A stretch of DNA of 41,781 nt from Oscillospiraceae bacterium (GTDB lineage Bacteria > Bacillota > Clostridia > Oscillospirales > Ruminococcaceae), in assembly GCA_004557855.1 (NCBI GenBank), contig SFFJ01000016.1:1-41781 (forward strand). Direction: 5' to 3'. The translations under genes and the position numbers were made by a program. The first letter of the stretch is position 1. Each line of letters opens with the position of its first letter. Of the stretch, positions 1-8,038 are shown piece by piece. The notes beneath the pieces were generated by a model that worked only from the letters and a program-made list of their open reading frames with translations, was not told the DNA's origin and did no database searches.

Positions 1-29
1 TCCCGGAGCGTGGGCTAAACGGTGCTTAT

Positions 30-545
30 AAGGTGCCGCAGGCGCATCTGCCCCCTCCCAACCTCCCCCGCTTCGGGGGAGGGGAACGCCCTCCTATTCC
101 GTGCAAGCCGATAGCCCCGCTAACCATAACCATGGGTTTGCGGCTCACGGTTTTTGCAAGCCCTAACACCCCGAGAGCGTCACTCTCGGTTCCTACTTGC
201 CCGCCCATCCGAGCCCCTTTCCCGCCATCGGGAAAGGGGGTGGGGGGAAAGGGCAGATACGCCTGTGGCTACTTTGGGAGCGTATCTGTGCGCAGTACGG
301 ATTTAGATTTTTCGTGGGAGAAAAATCTAAATCCGTATCCAGCACTGCAAGCGACAGAAAGGGGTTCGTCAAGGGGGAATCTGTCCCCCTTGACCCGCTT
401 TTGCTTCCTTTTGGCGGTGCAAAAGGAAGCCCCCGCCGGGTAGGCGTACTAACTAAAGCCTTTTGTAAGGCTCTCCCCGCCGATAGGCGAAAAAGAAACT
501 ATCACCTAAATATCCCGCCGATAGGCGTCTGCAAACTGTGTCCCG
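30..545 (+). repeat. Long multi-hairpin intergenic repeat, copy A
   Basis: Non-coding. The most complete copy of a family also found at 38926-39235 (minus), 39236-39660 (plus) and 41560-41781 (minus). Hairpins in order: a C-rich/G-rich hairpin near 62-85, a CCGAGAG/CTCTCGG hairpin near 168-190, CCCTTTCCCG/CGGGAAAGGG at about 215-238, a long 17-18 bp stem at 296-337, a TCAAGGGGG/CCCCCTTGA stem at 369-393, and GCTTCCTTTTG/CAAAAGGAAGC at 403-430. A conserved GCAGTACGGATT block begins the long stem and ATCCGTATCCAGC ends it. No reading frame in it resembles a protein. Function unknown. Confidence 0.8.
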
Positions 546-564
546 TCCATCTGCCGGAAGGCGC

Positions 565-584
565 AAAAAGCCCCCTGCGGGGGC
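565..584 (-). terminator. Rho-independent terminator of the threonine aldolase gene
   Basis: On the minus strand a GCCCCC/GGGGGC hairpin with a GCA loop is followed by TTTTTG. It lies about 30 bases past the aldolase stop codon. Confidence 0.7.
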
Positions 585-611
585 AGGGGGTGGGGATTGC
601 GGGGTCTGGGG

Positions 612-1640
612 TCATTGCAGCGTTTGCTGCAGGGCGGCGATGAGGGCGTCGGTGGCCTCGGGGCGGGTGGCCCAGCCGGTGCAGATGCGCACCGCCACGG
701 TATTGTCCCGGCGCCACTGCTCATCCACCGTCACACGCTGCCGCAGGGCGTCCGCCTGCGCTGCGGTAAGGTAGATGAACTGCTGATTGGTGGGGGAATC
801 CACCTGGAAGCGCGCCCCCAAAGCGGTCAGCGCCGCTTTGATACGCATGGCCTCCTCATTGGCGTGGCGGGCAAGCTCGTAATACAGGCCGTCCCGGAAC
901 AGCTCCGCGAACTGGATGCCGAGCAGGCGCCCCTTGGCAAACAGGCCGCCCCGCTGCTTGACGATATACAAAAAATCCGGCTGCAGGACGGGATTGACCA
1001 GCACCAGCGCCTCCCCGAACAGGGCGCCGTTTTTGGTGCCGCCGATGCAAAAAAAGTCGCAGTATTTTGCCATATCCGCCAGGGTAACGTCACAGCCCTT
1101 TGCCGTCAGGCCGACGCCCAGCCGCGCGCCGTCGGCGTACAGCAGCAGGTCATGCGCCCTGCACACCTCATGCAGCGCCTGCAATTCCTCCCGGGTATAG
1201 ATGGTGCCGACCTCGGTGGACTGGGAGATAAACACCACCCGCGGCTTGACCATATGCGGGGCCATATCGTGCTCCTCCAGCATGGCAAGGATGCCCGCCG
1301 GGCGCACCTTTCCCTCGTCATCCGGGATGACCAGCACCTTATGGCCGGTGGCCTCGATGGCGCCGGTTTCGTGGGTGAAGATATGGCAGGATGCGGCGCC
1401 GATGACGGCCTCGTGCGGGCGCATGGCGGCGGTCATGGCGATGAGGTTGGTTTGGGTGCCGCCGGATAAAAACCGGATATCGGCCCCGGGGCAGTTCATC
1501 TCCCGGCGCAGGATGGCACGTGCCTCCTCGCAGTAGGGGTCGGTGCCGTAGCCGGTGGTTTGCTCCCGGTTGGTGCGGGTCAGGGCCTCCAGTATTCTTT
1601 CGTGGCAGCCCTCGCTGTAATCGTTGATGAAAAGGGTCAT
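612..1640 (-). CDS. ltaE: Low-specificity L-threonine aldolase (PLP-dependent)
   Basis: Cleaves L-threonine or allo-threonine to glycine and acetaldehyde; a cytosolic fold-type I PLP enzyme. The protein is 342 residues, the usual length. The PLP-binding lysine is probably K203 in the motif IGGTKNGALFGE, and the cofactor-ring aspartate is D160 in LYADGARLG. The start at 1640 was chosen because AAGGAAG lies just upstream and the protein aligns from NDYSEGCHERI; a longer frame would run through a GC-rich repeat. It sits alone, downstream of rpsT and its terminator, with its own terminator at 565-584. No clear promoter was seen. The exact substrate preference (Thr, allo-Thr, other beta-hydroxy amino acids) cannot be read from sequence. 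Confidence 0.9.
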   Translation of the reverse strand: MTLFINDYSEGCHERILEALTRTNREQTTGYGTDPYCEEARAILRREMNCPGADIRFLSGGTQTNLIAMTAAMRPHEAVIGAASCHIFTHETGAIEATGHKVLVIPDDEGKVRPAGILAMLEEHDMAPHMVKPRVVFISQSTEVGTIYTREELQALHEVCRAHDLLLYADGARLGVGLTAKGCDVTLADMAKYCDFFCIGGTKNGALFGEALVLVNPVLQPDFLYIVKQRGGLFAKGRLLGIQFAELFRDGLYYELARHANEEAMRIKAALTALGARFQVDSPTNQQFIYLTAAQADALRQRVTVDEQWRRDNTVAVRICTGWATRPEATDALIAALQQTLQ

Positions 1641-1729
1641 GGCGTTCTTCCTTTGGGTCGTGGGTTCTTTTTGCGGTTGGGCAAAAGGGTGGATGGGGGT
1701 GCGGGGTAGGTGGGGCGCAGGGTGGGCGA

Positions 1730-1808
1730 GCCGCAGGCCCGGCGGCGAAGCCGCCGACACGGGCGAAGCCCGTGGGCCCGCCGCTGGGCGGCGGGCGGCC
1801 TGCGGCCC
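1730..1808. repeat. Three-hairpin cloverleaf element E1
   Basis: Closing stem GCCGCAGGCC/GGCCTGCGGC encloses three hairpins: CGGCGGC-GAA-GCCGCCG, CACGGGC-GAA-GCCCGTG and a GCCCGCCGC stem. It lies between the rpsT terminator and the aldolase start. Confidence 0.85.
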
Positions 1809-1872
1809 GGTTCCTGCGGCTTGCAGGGGGTTGCGGGGGGCCGAAATTCAACCGGGTGGTACCCGGAAAAGC

Positions 1873-1905
1873 AAAAAACCCGAAGATTGTGCTGCAATCT
1901 CCGAG
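1873..1905 (-). terminator. Rho-independent terminator of rpsT
   Basis: Minus strand stem CTCGGAGATTG/CAATCTTCGGG with a CAGCA loop, followed by six T. It lies 88 bases past the rpsT stop. Confidence 0.85.
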
Positions 1906-1992
1906 TTTCTTTTCTTCGGCTGCGCGCATGGGACGGGAACGATCCGTGCCCAGCGAATGCCCGGTGACACGGTCCGGGCGGGTGCTGCCATT

Positions 1993-2235
1993 TTAGGCGT
2001 TCAGGCTGCGGGCCAGAGCGGATTTCTTTCTGGCGGCGGTATTCTTGTGCAGGATACCCTTTGCAGCGGCCTGGTCGATCTTCTTGATCGCAACGCGGAC
2101 TGCCTCGGCCTTATTCTCCTCGGCATTGTTGGCCTTCTTCACGTAGGTCTTCAGCTCGGACTTGATGGCCTTATTACGCAGAGTTTTGGCAGCGATGACC
2201 TTTACTCTCTTCTTGGCGGATTTGATATTGGGCAT
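1993..2235 (-). CDS. rpsT: 30S ribosomal protein S20
   Basis: Small-subunit ribosomal protein that binds the 16S rRNA 5' domain. The 80-residue protein is close to the family length of 80-90 and begins MPNIKSAKKRVKV, the typical S20 N terminus, rich in Lys/Arg/Ala. The start at 2235 has AAGGAGGTGT directly upstream. It has its own promoter (2276-2304) and terminator (1873-1905), so it is probably a single-gene unit, as is common for rpsT. Confidence 0.98.
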   Translation of the reverse strand: MPNIKSAKKRVKVIAAKTLRNKAIKSELKTYVKKANNAEENKAEAVRVAIKKIDQAAAKGILHKNTAARKKSALARSLNA

Positions 2236-2275
2236 GTGTTACACCTCCTTACATACTATTAGACGGTACCTTGTT

Positions 2276-2304
2276 ATGATAACATTCCAAAAGGGAAAAG
2301 GCAA
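2276..2304 (-). promoter_or_regulatory. Housekeeping sigma promoter for rpsT
   Basis: Minus strand TTGCCT (2299-2304), 17-base spacer, TATCAT (2276-2281) with an extended TG at -15. It lies about 40 bases before the rpsT start. Confidence 0.7.
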
Positions 2305-2313
2305 GAGGTTTTT

Positions 2314-2673
2314 TTAGTTTTTCCCTGTGTTTCCAGGGCAATTTGCCCCAAAAAGGGCGGCAAGGCTGCCCTCTCCCCGGCGGGTATAGGCCATCGGCAG
2401 CGGCATGGGCACCTCGCAGGCGAAGGTATAGCCCCGGCTGCCTTCCTCATAGAAGGGGTACAGCGCACGGCGCAGCAGCCCATCGGCAATGACGAAGTCC
2501 TCGCATTGCAGGGCGATGATCCGCACCGGTTCGGCCTTTTCCACCACGATATAGCCCAGCATTTTGGTGCCCTCGGCGGCAAAATAGCCCCACACCGGCC
2601 CCTCGGCCTCCAGGCCGATATCTCCGGCCATCATCTCTAAAATATCCGGCTGGATGGGCAATATGGCGATCAT
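2314..2673 (-). CDS. Hypothetical protein, possibly GNAT-like
   Basis: A 119-residue protein of unknown function. The start codon overlaps the stop of the upstream pseudouridine synthase by four bases (ATGA), a sign of translational coupling and of a real gene. The sequence reads like part of a GNAT acetyltransferase fold: a strand ending in MLGYIVVEKAEPVRIIAL, then an aspartate-rich turn and an LLRRALYPFYEEGSRGYTF segment. No acetyl-CoA P-loop signature is clear, so this is only a suggestion. It lies between the pseudouridine synthase and the rpsT promoter. Confidence 0.8.
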   Translation of the reverse strand: MIAILPIQPDILEMMAGDIGLEAEGPVWGYFAAEGTKMLGYIVVEKAEPVRIIALQCEDFVIADGLLRRALYPFYEEGSRGYTFACEVPMPLPMAYTRRGEGSLAALFGANCPGNTGKN

Positions 2674-3434
2674 TTTCTGCCCTCCCCGGCGGGGCTGCCG
2701 CCTGCTTTGGTAATGGCGCCGCGCAGGGCGATCAGCTCGGCGGGCTTGAGGTCACGCCAGTGCCCCGGCTGCAGCATTCCCAGCTTGATGGGGCCGACCG
2801 AGATGCGCTTGAGGCGCACCACCTCCAGCCCGACCGCTTCGCACATCCGGCGGATCTGGCGGTTTTTGCCCTCGCTGATGGTGATTTGCAGCACCACACG
2901 CCCCGGCTGCTTTTCCAGCACGATGACGGTAGCGGGCAGGGTGGTGGTATTTTCCCCTATTTTCACCCCGGCGGAAAGCTCGGCGGCCTGCTCATCGGTG
3001 ATATCGGGGCGGACGGTGACACGGTAGACCTTATTGATGTGGCTGGCGGGGTGCATGATGCGGTTGGCCAGCTCGCCGTCATTGGTGAAAAGCAAAAGCC
3101 CCTCGCTGTTGCGGTCCAGCCGCCCGATGGGATAGACCCGTTCCTCCACGCCGGTCAAAAGGTCGGTGACACAGCGGCGCCCCAGCTCGTCATTCAGGGT
3201 GGTGACGTAGCCGCGGGGCTTGTTCATCATAATGTAGCGGTACTGCTTTTTGCGGGCAAAATAGACCCGCCGGCCATCCACGGCGATCACATCCCGGTCG
3301 GGGTTGACGCTTTGGCCGATTTCGGCCTTATGGCCGTTGACGGTGACCCGCCCCTGACGCACCAGTTCCTCGGCGGCGCGCCGGGAGGCCACTCCTGCCT
3401 CGCTCAAGGCTTTTTGAATACGGATAGGCTGCAT
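2670..3434 (-). CDS. rluB: RsuA/RluB-family 16S/23S rRNA pseudouridine synthase
   Basis: Isomerises a uridine in rRNA to pseudouridine. The 254-residue protein has an N-terminal S4 RNA-binding domain (about residues 3-60: IQKALSEAGVASRRAAEELV) and a catalytic domain with GRLDRNSEGLLL, in which D107 is the expected catalytic aspartate. NKPRGYVTT is the second family motif. The start at 3434 is preceded by AGAAGGAGTTT. A promoter lies at 3508-3536. The gene is co-transcribed with the small overlapping gene downstream. RluB (23S) and RsuA (16S) specificities cannot be separated by eye; RluB is the usual call for Clostridia. Confidence 0.93.
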   Translation of the reverse strand: MQPIRIQKALSEAGVASRRAAEELVRQGRVTVNGHKAEIGQSVNPDRDVIAVDGRRVYFARKKQYRYIMMNKPRGYVTTLNDELGRRCVTDLLTGVEERVYPIGRLDRNSEGLLLFTNDGELANRIMHPASHINKVYRVTVRPDITDEQAAELSAGVKIGENTTTLPATVIVLEKQPGRVVLQITISEGKNRQIRRMCEAVGLEVVRLKRISVGPIKLGMLQPGHWRDLKPAELIALRGAITKAGGSPAGEGRK

Positions 3435-3507
3435 AATAAACTCCTTCTGCCCGCATCGCTGCGGTCATTTTAGTGGGGTCTGCGGCGGTATGCCGCTGTG
3501 TTCCCCT

Positions 3508-3536
3508 ATGATACCACATTTCGGGCGGGGTGTCAC
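3508..3536 (-). promoter_or_regulatory. Promoter of the rluB operon
   Basis: Minus strand GTGACA (3531-3536), 17-base spacer, TATCAT (3508-3513), extended TGG before the -10. It lies between repeat element E2 and the gene. Confidence 0.7.
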
Positions 3537-3572
3537 CTGTTTTTTGCACAGTCCCTGCAAGGGGCAGGGCCC

Positions 3573-3659
3573 GGGCCGCAGGCCCGGCGGTGCGAAGCAC
3601 CGCCGAAACGGGCGAAGCCCGTTTGCCCGCCGCCGCAGGCGGCGGGCGGCCTGCGGCCC
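3573..3659. repeat. Three-hairpin cloverleaf element E2
   Basis: Best-formed copy. A 12-bp closing stem GGGCCGCAGGCC/GGCCTGCGGCCC holds three perfect hairpins: CGGCGGTGC-GAA-GCACCGCCG, AAACGGGC-GAA-GCCCGTTT and GCCCGCCGCC-GCA-GGCGGCGGGC. Outside the stem TGCAAGGGG (left) faces CCCCCTGCA (right), like short terminal inverted repeats. Confidence 0.9.
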
Positions 3660-3713
3660 GCCTCCCCCCTGCAAACGTTCCCGGAGCCGCCCCGCCCCCG
3701 CAGGGGCTTTCCC

Positions 3714-4820
3714 CTACCGCCGCTGCCACCAATGCCGCGGCTTTTCCGCGGCGGGTATCGTTTCGGCTGCCGTCAGGGCCGCCGTGCCGATGACACGGCC
3801 CCCGCAGCGCCATACCACCTGTCCCAGCGGCTGCCCCTGCGCCACCGGGGCATAGCAAAACGGCCGGTTGAGGTAAATCTCCGCCGTTACGGGCTGCGCC
3901 CGCCCCCGGATGGCCGTATAACAGGGCTGCCCGGCAATCGCCGTGCGGAGGGTGGCGCTGCTGCCCCCTACCACCGGCAGAATCGGCGGAGCCGCCGAAA
4001 GCGTGCAGCGCTCGGTCAAAGCAAAATACCGCCGGTACAGGGCGGCATGGGTGTTCCAGTCGTCGGGGCAGTTCAGCGTCACGCAAATAAGCCGCACCCC
4101 GTCCCGCTGCGCCGCCGAAACCAGACACCGCCCCGCCTTTTTGGTAAAGCCGGTTTTGACGCCGATGGCATCGCCGTACAGCGAAAGCAGCCGGTTATGG
4201 TTTAACAGGCTGCGGGGGTAGGGCGGCTGCCCGTAGCAGACCGTCATGCGGCGGCTGGCGGCTATTTCGGCAAAGAGGGGGTTTTGCAGAGCGGCACGGG
4301 CCAGCAGCGCCATATCGTAGGCGGTGGAATAATGCCCTTCGGCATCCAGCCCGCTGGGGGTGACGAAATGGGTGTTGTTCATGCCCAGCATCGCCGCCCG
4401 ACGGTTCATCTCCCCCGCAAAGGCCGCCATGCTGCCGGAGATGGCCACCGCTGCTGCCCCGGCGGCATCATTCCCGCTGGCCAGCAGCATCCCCGCCGCA
4501 AGGGCGTAAAGGGTCACGGTGTCCCCCGCCTGCAGCCCCATGCTGGAGCCCTCCACCCGGATGGCGTCATCGTCCACGGTGAATTCCCGCCACAGGTCCG
4601 GCTGCTCCAGCGTCAGCCATGCCGTCATGATCTTGGTGGTGCTGGCCATCGGCAGCTGCCGGTGGATATCCTGCGAAAACAGCACCTCGCCGGTCTCGGC
4701 CTCCATCACGATGGCAGCCGCCGCCCCGACCTCAAGGTCCTCCCCGGTGGCAAGGCACAGGGCTGCGGCAGGCTGCATCAGCGCCAGCAGAACGGCCCAT
4801 GCCGCAACGGTTTTCTTCAT
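3714..4820 (-). CDS. D-alanyl-D-alanine carboxypeptidase (PBP5/DacF type, serine peptidase S11)
   Basis: Trims the terminal D-Ala from peptidoglycan pentapeptides outside the membrane. The 368-residue protein has a signal peptide (about residues 1-24, MKKTVAAWAVLLALMQPAAA) and all three penicilloyl-serine transferase motifs: S60-T-T-K63, S115-G-N117 and K222-T-G224. A C-terminal domain of about 100 residues follows, as in DacF. The start at 4820 has AAGGGGGG upstream. Convergence of family and sporulation context (spoIIP in the window) makes a DacF-like role possible, but vegetative carboxypeptidases look the same. It is the last gene before repeat E2. Confidence 0.93.
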   Translation of the reverse strand: MKKTVAAWAVLLALMQPAAALCLATGEDLEVGAAAAIVMEAETGEVLFSQDIHRQLPMASTTKIMTAWLTLEQPDLWREFTVDDDAIRVEGSSMGLQAGDTVTLYALAAGMLLASGNDAAGAAAVAISGSMAAFAGEMNRRAAMLGMNNTHFVTPSGLDAEGHYSTAYDMALLARAALQNPLFAEIAASRRMTVCYGQPPYPRSLLNHNRLLSLYGDAIGVKTGFTKKAGRCLVSAAQRDGVRLICVTLNCPDDWNTHAALYRRYFALTERCTLSAAPPILPVVGGSSATLRTAIAGQPCYTAIRGRAQPVTAEIYLNRPFCYAPVAQGQPLGQVVWRCGGRVIGTAALTAAETIPAAEKPRHWWQRR

Positions 4821-4871
4821 CTGCGTCCCCCCTTATATCCCTGCCATTGTATGCGGGCAGATGAGGAGGGT

Positions 4872-4934
4872 ATGCAAAAGCGGCAGGGGGTTGCCCTGCC
4901 GCCGGGTTGCTATGATACTGTGCGGGGTCAGTCC
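4872..4934 (-). repeat. Duplicated terminator block, copy 1
   Basis: About 63 bases nearly repeat 4979-5040 at a spacing of 107. Both copies hold a GCGGCAGGG/CCCTGCCGC hairpin followed on minus by TTTTGCAT, and both end in GACTGACC, which in copy 2 is the end and stop codon of the 47-residue gene. Copy 1 (hairpin 4876-4902) has no intact gene before it. Confidence 0.75.
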
Positions 4935-4981
4935 TTTGCAGCGGCTCCCTTTCTCCCTGCCGGGGGATGCGCAAGGGGATG

Positions 4982-5009
4982 CAAAAGCGGCAGGGGGGTG
5001 CCCTGCCGC
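4982..5009 (-). terminator. Terminator of the 47-residue peptide gene
   Basis: Minus strand GCGGCAGGG/CCCTGCCGC hairpin followed by TTTTGC. A second copy follows at 4876-4902, so two terminators stand in tandem. Confidence 0.7.
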
Positions 5010-5033
5010 CGGGATGCTGTGATGCTTGCGGGG

Positions 5034-5177
5034 TCAGTCCCCGTCGGTGAGGTCCTTGGAGACCAGGTAACGGTGCCCCTCATGCCCGCGGGAGAGCCGC
5101 CGAGCCAGCAGGGCGAGTACGGCAAAGACCGCTGCCAGGCACAGGATCACACGAAAGAATTTGCAGATATTTTTCAT
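5034..5177 (-). CDS. Small single-span membrane protein, 47 residues
   Basis: Unrecognised small protein. It begins MKNICKFFRVILCLAAVF, so residues 5-25 form one hydrophobic helix, with positive charges at both ends (RRLSRGH) and an acidic tail ending in DLTDGD. The start at 5177 has GAAGGAGGCC upstream. A good promoter (5203-5231) and tandem terminators make it an independent transcription unit, which supports a real gene. A longer frame would start before the promoter and is rejected. Function unknown; perhaps a membrane-protein regulator or a small structural peptide. Confidence 0.75.
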   Translation of the reverse strand: MKNICKFFRVILCLAAVFAVLALLARRLSRGHEGHRYLVSKDLTDGD

Positions 5178-5202
5178 AACGGCCTCCTTCGGTTTTTTCT
5201 TT

Positions 5203-5231
5203 ATTATACCACGTGCCGCCGCCTTTGTAAA
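5203..5231 (-). promoter_or_regulatory. Promoter of the 47-residue peptide gene
   Basis: Minus strand TTTACA (5226-5231), 17-base spacer, TATAAT (5203-5208) with an extended TGG. The start codon is about 25 bases from the -10. Confidence 0.8.
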
Positions 5232-5360
5232 CGGGGAGAAGTTTAAGGCGGGATTAAGTTTACACCGCCGCACCCCCGCCCGCAGGTGGAAAAGCCGCCG
5301 ACCCGATCCCCGAAGGGACGGGGGATGCTCCGCCTTCGCAAGCCGTTTTTTTGCGGGATG

Positions 5361-7076
5361 TTACCCCCGCTTTTCCTGCTCCTTGAGCTGCTCCAGCAGG
5401 ATCTTTTCCGCATAGCCGCAGGCACGCTCGACCGAGCCGGCCTCGAAGGGGACCGAGAGGTTGGCATAGCGCAGCGTTTCCAGATAGCTGCGGCTGCCGC
5501 CGGACTTGCAGAGATTGAGATAATCCTGCCATGCGGCGGTTCTGTCCTCGGCGTACTTTTTCTTGAATTCCATTGCGCCCATGGTGGTGAGGGTGTAATT
5601 GATGTAGTAGAACGGATAGAGGTAGATGTGCAGCTTGTGGTACCAGAAGCCGCCCCGCTGCATAAATTCATCGTCTTCGTACCTGCGCCACGGCATATAC
5701 TTTTCCTCCAGCAGGTGCCACTGGTAGGTGCGCTCCTTCGGGGTCATTTCCGGGTGGGCGTAGCAGATGTGCTGGAACTCATCCACCGCCACGCCGAAGG
5801 GCACAAAGGTGAGTGCCTCCTGCAGGTGGGCAAAGCGGAACTTATCGGCCTGATCGCCGAAGAACCACTCGGCGTAGGGGTAGGCAAACTGCTCCATCGA
5901 CATGGAATGGATCTCCGCAATATCGGTGGATTCGTGGTAATAATCCGAGATGGGCTGGCTGCGCATGGCCATATACCCCGCAAAAGCGTGTCCCAGCTCG
6001 TGGGTCATAACCTGCATATCAAAGATGGTGTGGTTGAAGCAGGAGAACACGAAGGGCGCCTTGAGGCTGGGCAGGCTGGTCATGTAACCGGTGGAGGCCT
6101 TGCCCGGCTTATTCTGCAGGTCCATCATCTTATGCTCGATCATGAAGTCGATGAATTCGCCGGTCTCGGGGCTCAGCTCGTGATACATTTTCTGCGCCGT
6201 CTTTACCATGAAGGCGTCATCGCCCGCCGGCTCGGCGTTGCCGTCCGGGAATACCATCTTTTCATCATACCACATGACGTGATCGATGCCGAGACGCTTT
6301 GCCTGTGCATCGTAGAGCTTCTGGCACAGCGGCACCAGGAAGGTGCGCACCTGTTCCCGGAAGGAGGCGACCTCCTTTTCGCCGTAGTCGGTACGGCTCT
6401 GCTCCAGGTAGCCGACCGGGATGTAATTCTCATAGCCGAGGTTCCTGCCCATCTCGTTGCGGATGCGGATCAGCTCGTCCCAGATCTCCTCGAGACGCGG
6501 CTCGTTCTTCTCGTAGAATTCGGCGTAGGCACGGACGGCGGCGGCACGCATCGCACGGTCGGGGTGCTCGAAATACTTTTGCACGCCGTAAAGGTTCAGG
6601 GTCTTGCCGTCGAAGGGGATCTCGGCGGTGGCCATGATCTTCTGATATTCGTTGGTCAGGCGGCTTTCCTGCTGGCGCAGCGGGATGTTGGCCTCGCAGA
6701 ACAGCTTCTTTTGCAGATCGATCGAGACAAAGTACTGCTTGCCGAATTCCCGCTCGATCTCCGGGCGGAAGCGGCTGGCGGCGATGGCTTCATTGAGCGC
6801 GACCTCCTCGCCGCCGAGCGTGGGCAGCGTATTTAGCAGATAGTTGATCTCGGCCTCGTAGAATTCGTCACGGGTATCCAGCGTATGGCGGATGTGTGCG
6901 ATGGAATATTGGGTGGAAAGTTCGCAGCCCTCCCGGTCCATCTCGAAAATCAGCGTGCGCAGCGCCTCATAGCTTTCGGCCTGCTCTACCGCCTCTTTCC
7001 AGCGGATGAGCTTTGCACGGTGCGCCTCCAGGTCGGGGCGTTTGTACTCCAGCGTTTGAAATGTGAAATGATCCAT
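5361..7076 (-). CDS. pepF: M3-family oligoendopeptidase (PepF-like)
   Basis: Zinc metallopeptidase that hydrolyses short peptides in the cytosol. The 571-residue protein carries HELGH at residues 359-363 (zinc ligands H359 and H363, catalytic E360); the third ligand is probably E388 in DIAEIHS. The N-terminal half is helical and charged, as in PepF. The start at 7076 (MDHFTFQTLEYKRPD) is preferred because AAAGGAG lies upstream, at a rather long spacing, and a promoter sits at 7154-7181. It is a single-gene unit after tRNA-Leu. Confidence 0.95.
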   Translation of the reverse strand: MDHFTFQTLEYKRPDLEAHRAKLIRWKEAVEQAESYEALRTLIFEMDREGCELSTQYSIAHIRHTLDTRDEFYEAEINYLLNTLPTLGGEEVALNEAIAASRFRPEIEREFGKQYFVSIDLQKKLFCEANIPLRQQESRLTNEYQKIMATAEIPFDGKTLNLYGVQKYFEHPDRAMRAAAVRAYAEFYEKNEPRLEEIWDELIRIRNEMGRNLGYENYIPVGYLEQSRTDYGEKEVASFREQVRTFLVPLCQKLYDAQAKRLGIDHVMWYDEKMVFPDGNAEPAGDDAFMVKTAQKMYHELSPETGEFIDFMIEHKMMDLQNKPGKASTGYMTSLPSLKAPFVFSCFNHTIFDMQVMTHELGHAFAGYMAMRSQPISDYYHESTDIAEIHSMSMEQFAYPYAEWFFGDQADKFRFAHLQEALTFVPFGVAVDEFQHICYAHPEMTPKERTYQWHLLEEKYMPWRRYEDDEFMQRGGFWYHKLHIYLYPFYYINYTLTTMGAMEFKKKYAEDRTAAWQDYLNLCKSGGSRSYLETLRYANLSVPFEAGSVERACGYAEKILLEQLKEQEKRG

Positions 7077-7153
7077 AGCGTTGTTGCGTCTCCTTTCATT
7101 GTTCCGGGGGTTCCTCTTTGCATGAAATAGATCGGGCATTATTCCATGATGTT

Positions 7154-7181
7154 ATTGTATTCTCTTATTCTGGAATGTCAA
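7154..7181 (-). promoter_or_regulatory. Promoter of the M3 oligopeptidase gene
   Basis: Minus strand TTGACA (7176-7181), 16-base spacer, TACAAT (7154-7159). About 78 bases separate the -10 and the start codon. Confidence 0.75.
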
Positions 7182-7255
7182 GCGGGGGCTGCGGCTGCAA
7201 TAAAAAGGAGGGAGGATTTCGCCCCCCCGCAGCCCCCAGCAAGGGGCAGGTACAC

Positions 7256-7336
7256 GGGCCGCAGGCCGCCCGCCGTACCGGCGGGCAAGCGAACCTCCGG
7301 TTCGCTTCGGCGGCTCCGCCGCCGGGCCTGCGGCCC
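7256..7336. repeat. Three-hairpin cloverleaf element E3
   Basis: Closing stem GGGCCGCAGGCC/GGCCTGCGGCCC with hairpins GCCCGCC/GGCGGGC, AAGCGAACC-TCC-GGTTCGCTT and CGGCGGC-TCC-GCCGCCG. It is almost exactly the reverse complement of E8 (20618-20702), showing that the element occurs in both orientations. Confidence 0.9.
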
Positions 7337-7449
7337 GCCCCGCCCCCTGCACAATCCCGCTTTTTTATTGGGGCAGCATTTTTCAATTCGGTAAAAAGGT
7401 TCGCGTTCCCCCCGGTGCCAAAAACCGCCCTCTGCCCCGCACAAGCTTT

Positions 7450-7719
7450 CCGCCCCCGCAAGGAGGGGGATGTGTGAAGGGGGAACCTTTGCGGTTCCCC
7501 CTTTGCGTAAAATCAGGGCGGGTGCTTGCCCTTTGTAGAAAGGTATGTGTTCCCCATCTTCATCCGCACCAATAAAAAAATTTCCCTATGCGGCAAAACT
7601 TGTGCCTTATAAGGGAAAGATAGTGTGAAAGAAAACCGTAGGTTGTCTTTCGCGTAAAATCAGGGCCGGTGCTTGCCCTTTGTAAAAAGGTATGCGTTCC
7701 CCGCCTTCATCCGCACCAC
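7450..7719 (-). repeat. tRNA-tail repeat units behind tRNA-Leu(CAG)
   Basis: Two units with a period of 147 bases. Each starts (minus strand) with the reverse complement of this tRNA's 3' end: the plus-strand string CTTCATCCGCACCA occurs at 7705-7718 and 7558-7571. Then come GGGGAACGCATACC, GCCCTGATTTTACGCG, a hairpin (GGGGGAACC/GGTTCCCCC in the distal unit, 7480-7505) and TTCACAC. The same block order occurs behind tRNA-Leu(CAA). No gene is seen in this 270-base stretch. Confidence 0.8.
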
Positions 7720-7749
7720 AAAAAAGCACCCCGATTGGGGTGCTTTTTT
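7720..7749 (-). terminator. Terminator of tRNA-Leu(CAG)
   Basis: GCACCCC-loop-GGGGTGC flanked by six A and six T. The inverted symmetry continues outward through the tRNA 3' end, making arms of about 28 bases. Confidence 0.9.
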
Positions 7750-7750
7750 G

Positions 7751-7837
7751 TGGTGCGGATGAAGGGACTTGAACCCATACAGTATTGCTACCACTAGAAC
7801 CTGAATCTAGCGCGTCTGCCTATTCCGCCACATCCGC
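7751..7837 (-). tRNA. tRNA-Leu (anticodon CAG)
   Basis: 87 bases with encoded CCA. Acceptor stem GCGGATG/CATCCGC, anticodon stem CTAGA/TCTAG around loop TTCAGGT (anticodon CAG), a long variable arm as expected for a class II leucine tRNA, and a GTTCAAG T-loop. It has its own promoter (7852-7880) and terminator. The repeats that follow contain inverted copies of its 3' end. Confidence 0.97.
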
Positions 7838-7851
7838 AGGTCAGCTTTGTT

Positions 7852-7880
7852 ATATTATCATTTCCCGGGAAAAAAGTCAA
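7852..7880 (-). promoter_or_regulatory. Promoter of tRNA-Leu(CAG)
   Basis: Minus strand TTGACT (7875-7880), 17-base spacer, TAATAT (7852-7857), about 14 bases before the mature tRNA 5' end. Confidence 0.8.
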
Positions 7881-7975
7881 GGGGTTTGCGGCAAAAAAAT
7901 AGCGTTTGCCGCAAAATGCGATTTTCCAAAGTAAAATCCGCAATACCATCTGAAACGGGATTTACCGCTTTCCGT

Positions 7976-8009
7976 AAAAAACAGACCCCCGGATAAAACC
8001 GAGGGTCTG
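7976..8009 (-). terminator. Terminator of the rplM-rpsI operon
   Basis: Minus strand CAGACCCTCGG/CCGGGGGTCTG hairpin followed by six T, about 30 bases past the rpsI stop. Confidence 0.85.
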
Positions 8010-8038
8010 CAGATCGCATTTGTTGGTACGGAATCGTA

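Noticed and set aside
30..643. Plus-strand open frames of 136 and 148 codons in the first repeat
   Set aside because: They cross several hairpins, match no family, and other copies of the repeat do not keep the frame.
5286..6836. 516-codon open frame on the plus strand opposite the M3 oligopeptidase
   Set aside because: It is the antisense of pepF, which has HELGH, promoter and ribosome site; long antisense frames are expected at this GC content.
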